NCBI GenBank assembly: GCA_964017965.1 | Contig: CAXHNV010000004.1 | Coordinates: forward strand, 124,001 to 188,000 | DNA: 64,000 bases | From: UBA2883 sp964017965 | GTDB lineage: Bacteria > Cyanobacteriota > Vampirovibrionia > Gastranaerophilales > Gastranaerophilaceae | Direction of reading: 5' to 3' | Shown: positions 33,143 to 42,887 of the stretch, piece by piece | How the letters are laid out: each line of letters starts with the position of its first letter | Position numbering within the stretch: the first letter of the stretch is position 1 | Notes under the pieces: model-generated | What the model was told of the DNA's origin: nothing | Database searches by the model: none | What the model saw: the letters and a program-made list of their open reading frames with translations, nothing else | Program-made: the position numbers and the translations under genes

Positions 33143-35623
33143 TTAGCCTTTCACAACGATATTAACAAGCTTTTTAGGGACAACGATTGTTTTCACAATC
33201 TCTTTACCCGCTGTTAATTCTTTAATCTTAGGACTATTTAAAGCAACTTCTTTAAGTTCGTCATTGCCTAAGCTTTCATCAACAGATATTTTGTCCTTAA
33301 CTTTACCGTTAACCTGAACAACAAGTGTAATAGAACTTGCTTTCGCTAAGTTTTCATCCCATTCACACCAAGGTTCGTCGTGGATTGACGTTGTTGCACC
33401 GAGCTCATGCCAGATTTCATCAGACATAAACACAGTTACAGGTGACATCAATTTTACTAATGAAAGAACTGCAAAACTAAATACGTTTTTATCTTCATCT
33501 GAGAAGTCTTTCTTTTTACCTACCCATTCATAGATAGCATTAGTAAGTTCTCTATATCTTGAGATAACCGTATTAAATTGAAAATCGTTAGCAATGTCGT
33601 TTGAAATAGCTTTGATAGCCATGTGAACAACACGAACTAAATCATCGTTTTCCTTAGCTAAGTTTGCAGGAATATTGTAGTTTAGAACGATTTTATCCTG
33701 ATTAGTAGACACAAGTCTCCAAACACGGTTCAAGAATTTATAACAACCTTCAACCCCTGCATCAGACCAATCGAAATCACGAGCCGGAGGACTGTCTGAA
33801 AGAATAAATAATCTTGCTGTATCAGCCCCATAGTTTTCAAATATTTCATCAGGGTCAACCGTATTACCCTTAGATTTAGACATCTTAGCCCCGTCTTTCA
33901 AAACCATACCCTGAGTAAGCAAGTTTTTGAAAGGTTCATCAAAATCTAACAATCCTAAATCTCTCAAAGCCTTAGTAAAGAACCTTGAATACAATAAGTG
34001 AAGAATAGCGTGCTCGATACCACCAACATACTGGTCGACAGGTAACCACTTATTCACAAGGTCTCTGTCAAAACATTTTTCAGAGTTTCTTGCATCAGCA
34101 TATCTCAAATAATACCAGCTTGAGCAAACAAATGTATCCATTGTATCCATTTCTCTGACAGCGTGTCCGCCACAAACAGGACAAACTGTATCCTTGAAAG
34201 TAGGAGATGTCGTAATCGGAGATTTACCAACCACAGAGAAATCAACATCTTTCGGTAACCTAACAGGTAACTGCTCTTCCGGTACAGGTTGAATACCACA
34301 CTTATCACAATATACAACCGGAATAGGTGCACCCCAGTATCTTTGACGTGAAATCAACCAGTCTCTTAATCTATACTGAGTCTTAAACTCACCAAATCCG
34401 CCGTCAACTGCTTTTTGAGTAATAGCCTTTTTAGCCTCAGTATTTTTCATACCGTCAAACTCGTTAGAGTTAACAAGAACACCTTCTTCTGTATAAGCTT
34501 CTTCAGAACAATCAGAAGGGTTTTCAGGATTAGTAATAACAACTTTCATAGGAAGATTAAATTTCTTCGCAAATGCATAGTCTCTTGTATCGTGGGTAGG
34601 AACTGCCATAACAGCACCTGTACCGTATTCAACAAGAGCATAATCCGCTGTCCATAACGGGAATTCTTCTCCGGTAAACGGATTGATACAGTGAGTTCCC
34701 AAAGGAACACCTGTTTTGTCTCTATCCGTAGAAAGTCTCTCTATTTCAGACATCTTTCTTGCATTAGCTCTATACTCTTCAACAGCTGCTTTGTTTTCAG
34801 GGGTTGTAAGTTTTTCGATATCTTTGTATTCAGGTGCGACAACAAGGTAAGTTATACCGTGAACAGTATCAGGTCTTGTTGTATAAACCGGAACCTCCAA
34901 ACCTTCGATTTCTTTAACTTTGAATCTGAAAATAGCACCCGTAGATTTACCAATCCAGTTAGCCTGCATAGTTTTAACGTTATCGCCCCAACCTTCAAGC
35001 AAGTCTAAGTCTTTTAATAATTTGTCAGCATATTCTGTAATCTTAAAGAACCATTGAGACAAGTATTTTTTCTCAACAACGCTGTCACATCTCCAGCACT
35101 TGCCGTCAATAACCTGTTCGTTAGCAAGAACCGTACCGCATTTTTCACACCAGTTAACAGCAGCTTCCTTTTTATAAGCCAACCCTTTTTTATAAAGTTG
35201 TAAGAACAACCATTGTGTCCATTTATAATAATCTTCTTTACAGGTAGTAACTTCTCTATCCCAATCGTAAGAGATACCGAGACGCTTAAGTTGACCTGTC
35301 ATATACGCAATATTTTCATCAGTCCAAACAGCAGGGTCCGCACCATGCTGCATAGCAGCATTTTCAGCAGGTAATCCGAAACTGTCCCAGCCAATCGGAT
35401 GTAAAACATTAAATCCGTTCATTTTTTTGTATCTTGCAATAACATCAGTAATCGTATAGTTTCTTACATGACCCATGTGCAATTTACCTGACGGATACGG
35501 GAACATAGACAGCGCAAAGTATTTTGGTTTATCACTGTCATCATAAGTCTTAAAAGTATTGTTATCTTCGTAATACTTTTGCCATCTCTTTTCTAATTCC
35601 TGTGGAAAATAAGCGTCTTTCAT
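33143..35623 (-). CDS. leuS: Leucine-tRNA ligase
   Basis: An 826-residue class Ia aminoacyl-tRNA synthetase of the bacterial LeuS length. The HIGH-type motif is HMGH at 49-52 (PYPSGKLHMGHVRNY), and KMSKS occurs near residue 580 (AKMSKSKGNTVDP). The editing domain (TTRPDTVHGITYLVVAPEY) and a zinc-type Cys cluster (CEKCGTVLANEQV, CWRC) are present. The C-terminal domain ends with the usual VNGKVKDKISV. It charges tRNA-Leu. Upstream is a 188-bp gap that also carries the promoter of the divergent 35812 gene. Confidence 0.98.
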   Translation of the reverse strand: MKDAYFPQELEKRWQKYYEDNNTFKTYDDSDKPKYFALSMFPYPSGKLHMGHVRNYTITDVIARYKKMNGFNVLHPIGWDSFGLPAENAAMQHGADPAVWTDENIAYMTGQLKRLGISYDWDREVTTCKEDYYKWTQWLFLQLYKKGLAYKKEAAVNWCEKCGTVLANEQVIDGKCWRCDSVVEKKYLSQWFFKITEYADKLLKDLDLLEGWGDNVKTMQANWIGKSTGAIFRFKVKEIEGLEVPVYTTRPDTVHGITYLVVAPEYKDIEKLTTPENKAAVEEYRANARKMSEIERLSTDRDKTGVPLGTHCINPFTGEEFPLWTADYALVEYGTGAVMAVPTHDTRDYAFAKKFNLPMKVVITNPENPSDCSEEAYTEEGVLVNSNEFDGMKNTEAKKAITQKAVDGGFGEFKTQYRLRDWLISRQRYWGAPIPVVYCDKCGIQPVPEEQLPVRLPKDVDFSVVGKSPITTSPTFKDTVCPVCGGHAVREMDTMDTFVCSSWYYLRYADARNSEKCFDRDLVNKWLPVDQYVGGIEHAILHLLYSRFFTKALRDLGLLDFDEPFKNLLTQGMVLKDGAKMSKSKGNTVDPDEIFENYGADTARLFILSDSPPARDFDWSDAGVEGCYKFLNRVWRLVSTNQDKIVLNYNIPANLAKENDDLVRVVHMAIKAISNDIANDFQFNTVISRYRELTNAIYEWVGKKKDFSDEDKNVFSFAVLSLVKLMSPVTVFMSDEIWHELGATTSIHDEPWCEWDENLAKASSITLVVQVNGKVKDKISVDESLGNDELKEVALNSPKIKELTAGKEIVKTIVVPKKLVNIVVKG

Positions 35624-35711
35624 GTCTCCCCCAATCTTATAAACTTTTTTATATTATACTACAAAAAATCGTTAAAAAACCTGAATTTCAACATGCTGTA
35701 TCAATATTAAG

Positions 35712-35749
35712 TTTTGTAAAAATCTCTTAAAATATCGAGATTACAGTAG
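35712..35749 (+). promoter_or_regulatory. Upstream element of the 35812 gene
   Basis: TTTTGTAA (35712-35719), a TTAAAATATC stretch, then ATTACAGTAG (35740-35749), 62 bases before the ATG. Similar TTTTGTAA and TACAGTAG words precede other orphan-protein genes in the window. Confidence 0.4.
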
Positions 35750-35811
35750 CAAATAATAAAAATTTCAGGTGTTTATATATATGTGTGTGATAGAAAAATG
35801 GAGTTCGTGTT

Positions 35812-36486
35812 ATGTTAGGAATTCATAATCAGCCGAATGTAGTGACCCCGAGTATAAGTTTCAGAGGGGAAGTTTCCGATATTAAACGAAAAATTGAGGA
35901 TGAAGGTCAAGAAAAAATCGACCAGTTTGAGAAAGATCAGGCTGATTGGAACGAATTCGCTGACAATCTCGAAAAGTCAGATAATAAAGTTGCAAAAAAA
36001 GCAAGTAAACTCGTTAGAGTAGGTGCTTCTCTTCTTGGTATTGCAGCAACCTTTGTAGGTGCAAAGGTCAGTTCTAAAGTAGTTATCGAAACCGTAAAAA
36101 CATTAGATAAAGGCGGTACAGCTAAAACAATTATTGATGGTGCTAAAAAGATGCAAGAACCTTTAGCAAGAGTTTGGACTACAGTAGTTGAAGGCGCTAA
36201 AAAAGTTGCTGAAAATCCTTCTGTAAAAGAAGTTATTACCAAAGCAAAAGATTCAAGAGTAGGTAAAGCAGTAGTAGGCGCACTTGAAAACGAAAAAGTT
36301 GCTAAAGTTTTAGAACCTCTTAAAAAGACAGTTGAATCAGTAAAAGATATCAAAGTAGACGGTAAAAAAGTTCAAAGCGTAATCGAAAATACAATGGCAG
36401 GTGTTACAACAGGTTCAGTTATTGTAGATGATTTAGCCGGTAGAAATAACAATAAATCAAACGCAGAATTAGCAGTCGGTGTGTAG
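35812..36486 (+). CDS. Lys/Ala-rich orphan protein with SFRG motif
   Basis: A 224-residue protein. The first 20 residues end in VTPSISFRGE, a short motif also seen as VSFKGN in the 39301 gene. The body is helical: a charged coiled-coil-like stretch (20-60), a Gly/Ala-rich hydrophobic segment (about 69-90) that could span a membrane, then Lys/Val/Ala-rich helices. No known family. The next gene, 11 bp downstream, is a shorter protein of similar style, and together they form a two-gene operon. An exported or membrane-associated role is inference. Confidence 0.72.
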   Translation: MLGIHNQPNVVTPSISFRGEVSDIKRKIEDEGQEKIDQFEKDQADWNEFADNLEKSDNKVAKKASKLVRVGASLLGIAATFVGAKVSSKVVIETVKTLDKGGTAKTIIDGAKKMQEPLARVWTTVVEGAKKVAENPSVKEVITKAKDSRVGKAVVGALENEKVAKVLEPLKKTVESVKDIKVDGKKVQSVIENTMAGVTTGSVIVDDLAGRNNNKSNAELAVGV

Positions 36487-36497
36487 GAGAATAAAAA

Positions 36498-36896
36498 ATG
36501 GACGCTTCTTATAATTATACATATAATAGCAATGTAAGCTACTCAGGTCAGAGATATCAACAAGCTAAACAAACAATTAGCGATAATTCTACACAGATAG
36601 CTGTTGAAGGTGGTGTCGGAGCTGCAACATTCGGAGCTATCAGAAACTCAAGCAAAATAGGTAAGAGCGTTTCTCAAGCAGTTAAGACTTCAAAACTAAT
36701 TAAAGTAGATAAACAAGCTAAATTATTAAAGATTTTAGAAGGATGTGAGCCGTTAGCAAGATTCGCTAAGATTCCTGTCGTAAAAAAAGCCGCAGGCGTA
36801 TTGGGCGGAGTATTCGCAGCAACATCACTCGTTGGTGCTACAGCTAAAATAGCTGATACTTGTAATTATCTCCAAAACTCAAACCCGCAAGCTTAA
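36498..36896 (+). CDS. Small Ala/Gly-rich orphan protein
   Basis: A 132-residue protein with TAGGAG as ribosome-binding site overlapping the previous stop codon. The N-terminus contains SNVSYSGQRY, which may be a variant of the SFRG/SFKG motif. Residues 35-50 and about 95-118 (AAGVLGGVFAATSLVGATAK) are hydrophobic and Gly/Ala-rich, like glycine-zipper membrane segments. Convergent with the GGDEF gene, leaving only 3 bp between the stop codons. Function unknown. Confidence 0.7.
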   Translation: MDASYNYTYNSNVSYSGQRYQQAKQTISDNSTQIAVEGGVGAATFGAIRNSSKIGKSVSQAVKTSKLIKVDKQAKLLKILEGCEPLARFAKIPVVKKAAGVLGGVFAATSLVGATAKIADTCNYLQNSNPQA

Positions 36897-36899
36897 GAA

Positions 36900-38801
36900 T
36901 TATAATTCAGCGTCCGTATTCAATATAGCGATAAATTCGCTTGCTATTTTGGCGTTCCATTTTTTATCAATCTCGTTTTTGATAACTTCAAGCGCTTCTT
37001 CTTTCGTCATAGCCTGACGATATGGTCTTTGTTCTATAAGCGCAAAATAAGCATCTATAATCAACACTATCTGAGAACACAATGGAATATTTTGACCTGA
37101 AGTATTATGCGGATAACCTGTTCCGTCCCAGTTTTCATGGTGATGTTCGATAATAGGAATAATATCGTGCACCGCTGAAATCGGCTCCAAAATCTCTCTT
37201 GCAGCTATAACAGGATGTCGTTTAATAATATCCTTTTCTTCGTCCGTTAAAGGTGTACGTTTTTGTAATAAATCTTTCGGAAGCATTGTATTACCGATAT
37301 CGTATAACAATATAGCAACCTTTAGATTATCAATATCCTCTTTTGACAATTCAAAACGTTTTGCAAGTAAATTAGCTATCATAATCTTGTTCTTAGCTGA
37401 ACCGTCTTTGTGGTTAGGGTTGTAAGTCGCAGACAACATATCCGATAACGTAAACAAGGTTTCTTTATCTTTATTAGGTGATTCGTCTTTCAATAAAGAC
37501 TTCATCTCAAAGAGTTTGTCGTTATCAAACGGAATGTTTTTGTTTTTCAAAATTTCTTTCAATGACTTAATAGCAACATCCTGCCAAGAATCAATAGTTT
37601 TAGGATTAGCGAGTGTAACTCTGTTTCTGCCGTTTTTCTTCGAAGTATACATCGCAAAATCGGTTAATTCCATAAGCTCTGTCAAGTTATCAGAATGCTC
37701 ACCAAAAGTCGCAACCCCGATACTTGCAGTCACATTACCTATAACCTCTATTTGCACCTCTTCAATAGCTTTTCGGATTCTCTCAGCAGCTATCATACCG
37801 CCCTGATGATCAACACCCGGTAAAAGTATATTAAACTCTTCTCCGCCCATTCTCGCAGCTATATCGATAGAACGTGCGTTGGTCTTAATAACATCTGCAA
37901 CCGTCTTAATCGCAATATCACCGCAAGAGTGACCGAATTTGTCGTTTATCTGTTTCAAATGGTCTAAATCAAGCCCGATAATAGTAAACTTCTGACCCTG
38001 ACGAGCAGATCTTAACATCTCTTTTTGAGCTTCTTCTTCAAAATATCTTCTGTTATTCAAACCAGTCAAACTATCCGTAATAGCTTGTTCTTTAACAGTT
38101 TGGAACAAGTTCGCAATAGTAATCGCAAGCTCAATCTGTTTTGCAAACAGTTCTAAAAACGTTATTTCTGCTTCCTGCGCATCAGCTCTTGATGACAACA
38201 CAACAAGAGAGCCAAAATGAGTACCGTTACTTTTTAGAGGAATAAGAATATATGATGAAATATTAGCATCCTGACAAATTTCCTGTACAGCTTCTTTGCC
38301 AACATCACGCAAAGTCGATTCTATTACGGAACGAACTTCTTTACTCTGATATATCTTATTACTTTCAATGTGTTCTTCTACATCCTGTAAACAACTCCAA
38401 TACAATCTTAAATCGTATATAGATTTACCGGAATGTTTCAGAATATCCTCTGCAAACTGACACTTTGAATCAGCCAGCAACTCCAAATATGTACCGTCGT
38501 TATCAACTTTTTTCTGCAAAATACAGCTATATAAATAACCGAGTTCACCCTGCAAACTATTTACAATGGAATACAAAACATTAGATAACGGCTGGGAAGA
38601 GTTCATCATTTCCCAAATATGCTGTACCGTAACAAGTCTCTGATTGGCAAGTTGTAATTCTTCCGTACGTTCTTTAATTTCTGCTTCTAACTGAATATTT
38701 TTTTCATATACTTCGTAAAAATCCTTACGCGTAGCATAAATAGAGTTTTCAACATCATTAAGTTTATTTTTATATTCGCTAATCTTGTCCCAGAAACCCA
38801 T
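36900..38801 (-). CDS. GAF-GGDEF-HD-GYP signalling protein with degenerate HD site
   Basis: A 633-residue cytoplasmic protein. A coiled coil (25-60) leads into a GAF-type sensor (about 60-235), then a diguanylate cyclase domain with intact GGEEF (319-323) and an I-site RSID (310-313) for product inhibition by c-di-GMP. The C-terminal HD-GYP domain keeps HHENWDGTGYP (554-564) and HPVIAAREI, but the HD metal pair is changed: HDIGK has become YDIGN at 500-504. The cyclase should be active, while phosphodiesterase activity is doubtful; the HD-GYP part may act as a c-di-GMP sensor. The gene lies 11 bp downstream of aroQ. Confidence 0.9.
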   Translation of the reverse strand: MGFWDKISEYKNKLNDVENSIYATRKDFYEVYEKNIQLEAEIKERTEELQLANQRLVTVQHIWEMMNSSQPLSNVLYSIVNSLQGELGYLYSCILQKKVDNDGTYLELLADSKCQFAEDILKHSGKSIYDLRLYWSCLQDVEEHIESNKIYQSKEVRSVIESTLRDVGKEAVQEICQDANISSYILIPLKSNGTHFGSLVVLSSRADAQEAEITFLELFAKQIELAITIANLFQTVKEQAITDSLTGLNNRRYFEEEAQKEMLRSARQGQKFTIIGLDLDHLKQINDKFGHSCGDIAIKTVADVIKTNARSIDIAARMGGEEFNILLPGVDHQGGMIAAERIRKAIEEVQIEVIGNVTASIGVATFGEHSDNLTELMELTDFAMYTSKKNGRNRVTLANPKTIDSWQDVAIKSLKEILKNKNIPFDNDKLFEMKSLLKDESPNKDKETLFTLSDMLSATYNPNHKDGSAKNKIMIANLLAKRFELSKEDIDNLKVAILLYDIGNTMLPKDLLQKRTPLTDEEKDIIKRHPVIAAREILEPISAVHDIIPIIEHHHENWDGTGYPHNTSGQNIPLCSQIVLIIDAYFALIEQRPYRQAMTKEEALEVIKNEIDKKWNAKIASEFIAILNTDAEL

Positions 38802-38812
38802 AATATCCTCGT

Positions 38813-39250
38813 TTAAATATTTTTCAAGTAATCAATAAGCCCTAGAAGAGCATATTTATATGAATTTTCTTTAAAACCAACCACCTGAGCAACGCAAACA
38901 CCGGATAATAACGAAGTATGTCTGAATTCCTCACGTGCGTGAATATTAGTCATGTGAACCTCAACGGTAGGAATTGAAACTGCAGAAATAGCATCGCGCA
39001 ACGCAACACTTGTATGAGTATAACCGCCGGCATTTATAATAATCCCGTCAAAACAACCTTTTGCACCCTGAATCTTATCAATCAGCTCACCTTCGTGGTT
39101 TGATTGATAACAGCTCAATTCAGCTCCTGATTGCATTGCCAGCTCACACATTGAGTTCTCAACATCTTTCAATGTTAAATTACCGTATTTTTCAGGTTCT
39201 CGTGTGCCCAACATATTAAGATTAGGGCCGTTTACTAACAATATCTTCAT
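38813..39250 (-). CDS. aroQ: 3-dehydroquinate dehydratase, type II
   Basis: A 145-residue type II dehydroquinase, the usual length. NGPNLNMLGTREPEKYG carries the catalytic Arg and Tyr. NAGGYTHTSVALRDA and VEVHMTNIHAREEFRHTS carry the substrate-binding Asn, Ser and catalytic His. It performs the third step of the shikimate pathway. The ATG at 39250 is chosen because the family begins MKILLVNGPN; a longer frame upstream would add 15 non-conserved residues. Confidence 0.96.
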   Translation of the reverse strand: MKILLVNGPNLNMLGTREPEKYGNLTLKDVENSMCELAMQSGAELSCYQSNHEGELIDKIQGAKGCFDGIIINAGGYTHTSVALRDAISAVSIPTVEVHMTNIHAREEFRHTSLLSGVCVAQVVGFKENSYKYALLGLIDYLKNI

Positions 39251-39300
39251 AACATTCACAAGTACAAGGATATACTCATTTGAAGAGATTGTCAAATTAT

Positions 39301-41490
39301 TTAATCACGATAACCGTTAGACATATATTTATCTAAATCAGCAATTGTTTGAGCAGATTTATTCAACATATCTTGTGCAACCTGATAGTTTTTAGGTTGG
39401 TTAGGGTCTTCCAATGGGTTCATATAAGGCAATGGAGCATTTACATCAACTTTTGGAACATAACTTCTCGGAACAGTATCATTTACACTAACGTTTGGAT
39501 CAGGTTGACCCGGTTGTTGTGGAGCCTGTGGATTGTTACCATTTGACTGCTGTTGCGGGAACGTAGGAGGCATAAACGGTTCACCGCTAACCATTGTTGC
39601 AGGAGCTGCATTAAATGGTTGGTTTACAGGTGCTTGTTGCGGAGCATCAGGTTGAACACCTAACAACTTTTGTTTAATCAAATTGTTGTTTGATAAGCTG
39701 TTTACATCCACAGCGTCTAAACCTTGAACTGCAGCAGGATTAGGTAAGAATCTTGGTCCCGGATACAATTGAGCCAAACGTTCAGCTTCTTTTGCCTGTT
39801 CTTCTTTCACTTTGTCAGGATCATAAGCTTCACCAAATATAGCTTTTGTACCCCAAGATATAACTTTATCAACAACAGGTGCAAATACTGCCATATATAA
39901 TGCAAATCTAAGTGGATAACCTAATAAATTTCTTCCCAAATTAGGCATCATTCTCTTAAGGTTACCCATACGAGTAGCCCATTTAGCAGAACCTTTCAAT
40001 GCTTCTGTGCTTTCTTTGTATGGATTGAACTGTTCAAGACCAACGCTTAATGCTTTACCAAAACCGCCAAAGAACTTAGTCAACTTACTTTGAGGACCTG
40101 CAACATTTTTCAATGCTTCAATTCTGTTCTTTTCAGCAGTCCATTCTGCTAAAGAAGAGAAGCCGCAGTTTTTAGCTTTAAGATTGAAGGCTTTTAATTC
40201 TTCCTTAAATAATTTATATTGGTCTTTTGACAGTCCTGTATTTTTCAAACCGTTAACTGCGTGCATACCAAATAGTGCTAAAGGCATTGAAACAACCCAT
40301 GATAGAGCATCTGTAATACCTTCTGCTAATGTGCCTACTTTTTTGTCTTTTGGAGCATCAAAAGCATTTTTAATAGAGATTCCAAGAGGGAGCGCTACCA
40401 TACCGGCATTTATTACACCGCCACCAAATGTTAATCCTCTTACAGTAAGTTTTGCCATTTTAGGTAAGAACTTACCGAGTTTGGTAGTTGGAATGTGCAT
40501 TGCCTTTAATTTATTGATATGTCTTGATAACTTAGGAGCAACAGATGAACCGCGCTCTAAAGCTGTTTCAACAGTAGCTGCGTGAGCTGTCGGATTAGCT
40601 TTTACAGCCTCTAAAACACCGCCGCTTAAACCTAATTTATCCAGTTTTACTTGTCGTAATTTATTACCTCTATAATTTTCAGCTTGAGTATACAAGTTTT
40701 GTAATCTTTGGACTGCTTTAGGATAAGAAGGACTTGCAGGGTCCATAGCCATTACTCTTTGTTCATAGGCTTGAATAATTTGAGGGATTCTTTGTTCTTT
40801 TGCTAAAACTCGTCTTACAACGCTATCGCCACCCAGTTTTTGTAATTGGAATTCTTGGATAGCAGCCTTTTCATTTTTTATCTTACCAAAGATATTTGTT
40901 CCGTATTTTTGTTTTAATGCTTCTATCTCAGCCTTAGTAGCACCTGATTCTTTTAATGATTTAGGTGTTTTATCAACAAATTTTTCTAATTGAGTAGTTG
41001 CTTCTTTTATATCACATTCGTTTTGTGACTCCATAAAAGTCGTAACAAAAGGACATTCAGGTTTTGTAGGTGTTTTTTGCATAGCGCTAAGCATAGGGTG
41101 TCTATCGATATATGCTTGAGCTTTTACCTTGAATGAATCCCATGTAGTACCGATTTTGCGGGTAGCACTATTGTTAAGAACGCTTGTGCCTGCCAAATAG
41201 TCGCCAAATCTACCTAAACGACCCATTATACTTTTTTCATAAGCTCCGCCGCATCCTTTATTAAATAAATCTGTTCCCTTATTCAAACCATACCACGTAG
41301 GAATGATAAATGCAGCTGTACGTAATGGACTGTCTTCTTTTACCGGTTGAGTTTGATATGTATCAGCAGCAGGAGTATTGTCAACAGCGTTTGGATTTCC
41401 TTTGAAAGAAACCTTTGATGTGCTGACATTATCCTTGTGTGGAGTAATATTCGCTTGTGAAGTTACTGTATTTCTGATGTCTTCAAGCAT
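39301..41490 (-). CDS. Large orphan protein with SFKG motif and Pro/Gln-rich tail
   Basis: A 729-residue protein of no known family. The N-terminus contains VSTSKVSFKGNPNAV (about 23-37). The middle is helical and basic, with two or three weakly hydrophobic segments (for example FGGGVINAGMVALPLGISI and YPLRFALYMAVFAPVVDKVI) that could cross a membrane. From about 590 the sequence becomes a Pro/Gln/Asn-rich low-complexity tail, then a short helical end (AQTIADLDKYMSNGYRD). The ATG at 41490 is preferred over a TTG four codons upstream. Large size, membrane segments and disordered tail suggest a cell-envelope or exported protein. Function unknown. Confidence 0.75.
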   Translation of the reverse strand: MLEDIRNTVTSQANITPHKDNVSTSKVSFKGNPNAVDNTPAADTYQTQPVKEDSPLRTAAFIIPTWYGLNKGTDLFNKGCGGAYEKSIMGRLGRFGDYLAGTSVLNNSATRKIGTTWDSFKVKAQAYIDRHPMLSAMQKTPTKPECPFVTTFMESQNECDIKEATTQLEKFVDKTPKSLKESGATKAEIEALKQKYGTNIFGKIKNEKAAIQEFQLQKLGGDSVVRRVLAKEQRIPQIIQAYEQRVMAMDPASPSYPKAVQRLQNLYTQAENYRGNKLRQVKLDKLGLSGGVLEAVKANPTAHAATVETALERGSSVAPKLSRHINKLKAMHIPTTKLGKFLPKMAKLTVRGLTFGGGVINAGMVALPLGISIKNAFDAPKDKKVGTLAEGITDALSWVVSMPLALFGMHAVNGLKNTGLSKDQYKLFKEELKAFNLKAKNCGFSSLAEWTAEKNRIEALKNVAGPQSKLTKFFGGFGKALSVGLEQFNPYKESTEALKGSAKWATRMGNLKRMMPNLGRNLLGYPLRFALYMAVFAPVVDKVISWGTKAIFGEAYDPDKVKEEQAKEAERLAQLYPGPRFLPNPAAVQGLDAVDVNSLSNNNLIKQKLLGVQPDAPQQAPVNQPFNAAPATMVSGEPFMPPTFPQQQSNGNNPQAPQQPGQPDPNVSVNDTVPRSYVPKVDVNAPLPYMNPLEDPNQPKNYQVAQDMLNKSAQTIADLDKYMSNGYRD

Positions 41491-41590
41491 AGATATTCCC
41501 AATCAAACTTAATTCTCTATTGATATAAAGTAAGTTTTTTCAAGAAAATTGCTATTTTTAGCCCTATATTACAAAATGTTTACAATAAAT

Positions 41591-42160
41591 TTATAATAAA
41601 TCCAGACAGGCTTTGATATTTTTATGAAATTCTTCTTTTGTTGAGTTGTTTTCAACAACATAATCGGCTTTTTCTATTTTTTCTTCCTGCGGAAGCTGTG
41701 AATCTATACGCTTCTGTGCATATTCTTTTGTATAACCGTTTCGCTCTATTAGTCTTTGCAGTCTGATATCTTCATCCGATTTAATAAAAATAACCTTGTC
41801 AAAAAACTGTTCCCAACCTGCTTCATACAAAAGAGGAACAGATACAAAAATGTAATCTTCATCTTTAAATGTCTCAAAGAGTTTCTCAATATTCTCTAAA
41901 ATCAAGGGATGAACAATCTCTTCCAATTTAGCTTTTAATTCTTCGTTATTAAAAACGAGTTTGCCAAGTTTTTCACGTGATAATTTACCGTGTTCAAAAA
42001 CATCATAAGATTCAAAAGCCTCAGAAACCTCAGGATTATCTAGCAATATATCATGTGCCATTACATCGGTATCAAAAACAACATAATCGTTATTAAAAAG
42101 ATACTTCTCAAATTCGGATTTACCGGATGCAATATTACCGACAATAGCAACCTTAATCAT
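41591..42160 (-). CDS. coaE: Dephospho-CoA kinase
   Basis: A 189-residue P-loop kinase, the final enzyme of coenzyme A synthesis. The P-loop is GNIASGKS (8-15). FDTDVMAHDIL holds the catalytic Asp. The lid and CoA-binding blocks VHPLI, SVPLLYEAGWE and DEDIRLQRLIERNGYTKE are typical. Last gene of an operon; it overlaps the pseudouridine synthase gene by 8 bp. Confidence 0.95.
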   Translation of the reverse strand: MIKVAIVGNIASGKSEFEKYLFNNDYVVFDTDVMAHDILLDNPEVSEAFESYDVFEHGKLSREKLGKLVFNNEELKAKLEEIVHPLILENIEKLFETFKDEDYIFVSVPLLYEAGWEQFFDKVIFIKSDEDIRLQRLIERNGYTKEYAQKRIDSQLPQEEKIEKADYVVENNSTKEEFHKNIKACLDLL

Positions 42161-42887
42161 TGTTCATTTTCTCCAATTTAGCTATATATTTACGTAAATC
42201 TTTCAACTGAGACGCCTTAATCATCCTGACCTGACCTCGTTTTAATCCTTCAATCGCAATAGTAGCGTGTTGAATCCGTTTCAAAGAAACAACAGGATGA
42301 CCTAAATAATCAAACATCTTTCTAATCTGTCTGTTTAACCCCTGAGTAAGTACAACCTGAAGCATAGTTTCGTTTTTATCAAAATCAAGCACCATTGCTT
42401 CTGCATAAGCTATTTTGCCTTTTTCTATTTCAATCCCTTTTGCTAACGTTTCCAAATCGTTAACAGTAATCTTACCTTCAACGCTAACCGTATAAACCTT
42501 AATAACCTTAACAGAAGGGTGCGTAAGCTGATTGATGAGTTCACCGTCATTTGTCAATATCAAAAGCCCCGTAGAGTCTTTATCAAGTCTTCCCACCGGT
42601 TTTAAATGGTGTAATTCCTTAGGCAAAATATCATAGATAGTCTTTCTGCCTTTTTCATCATCAGAAGTTGTAATATAGCCTGCAGGCTTATAGAACTTGT
42701 AATACTCGTGTCTTTGAGGTTTGATAAGCTGTTTATCAATAACAACCTTGTCTTTTGGACCAACCTGGAACCCGAGTTCTTTAACAATTTTTCCGTTTAC
42801 AAGAACCTTTCCCGCTTCAATCAATTCATCGGCTTTTCTTCTTGAACAAAGTCCTGATGACGCTATAAATTTGTTTAAGCGTTGCAT
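42153..42887 (-). CDS. rRNA pseudouridine synthase (RsuA/RluB family)
   Basis: A 244-residue protein with an N-terminal S4 RNA-binding domain (MQRLNKFIASSGLCSRRKAD) and the catalytic block VGRLDKDSTGLLILTNDG, whose Asp is the nucleophile. LNRQIRKMFDYLGHPVVSLKR is the family C-terminal motif. It isomerises one uridine in 23S or 16S rRNA; the RluB type is most likely by length. It overlaps both neighbours (13 bp with the thioesterase, 8 bp with coaE). Confidence 0.93.
   Translation of the reverse strand: MQRLNKFIASSGLCSRRKADELIEAGKVLVNGKIVKELGFQVGPKDKVVIDKQLIKPQRHEYYKFYKPAGYITTSDDEKGRKTIYDILPKELHHLKPVGRLDKDSTGLLILTNDGELINQLTHPSVKVIKVYTVSVEGKITVNDLETLAKGIEIEKGKIAYAEAMVLDFDKNETMLQVVLTQGLNRQIRKMFDYLGHPVVSLKRIQHATIAIEGLKRGQVRMIKASQLKDLRKYIAKLEKMNND

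Noticed and set aside
35937..36353. 138-codon antisense open frame inside the 35812 gene
   Set aside because: A shadow of a Lys/Ala/Val-rich gene; no ribosome-binding site.
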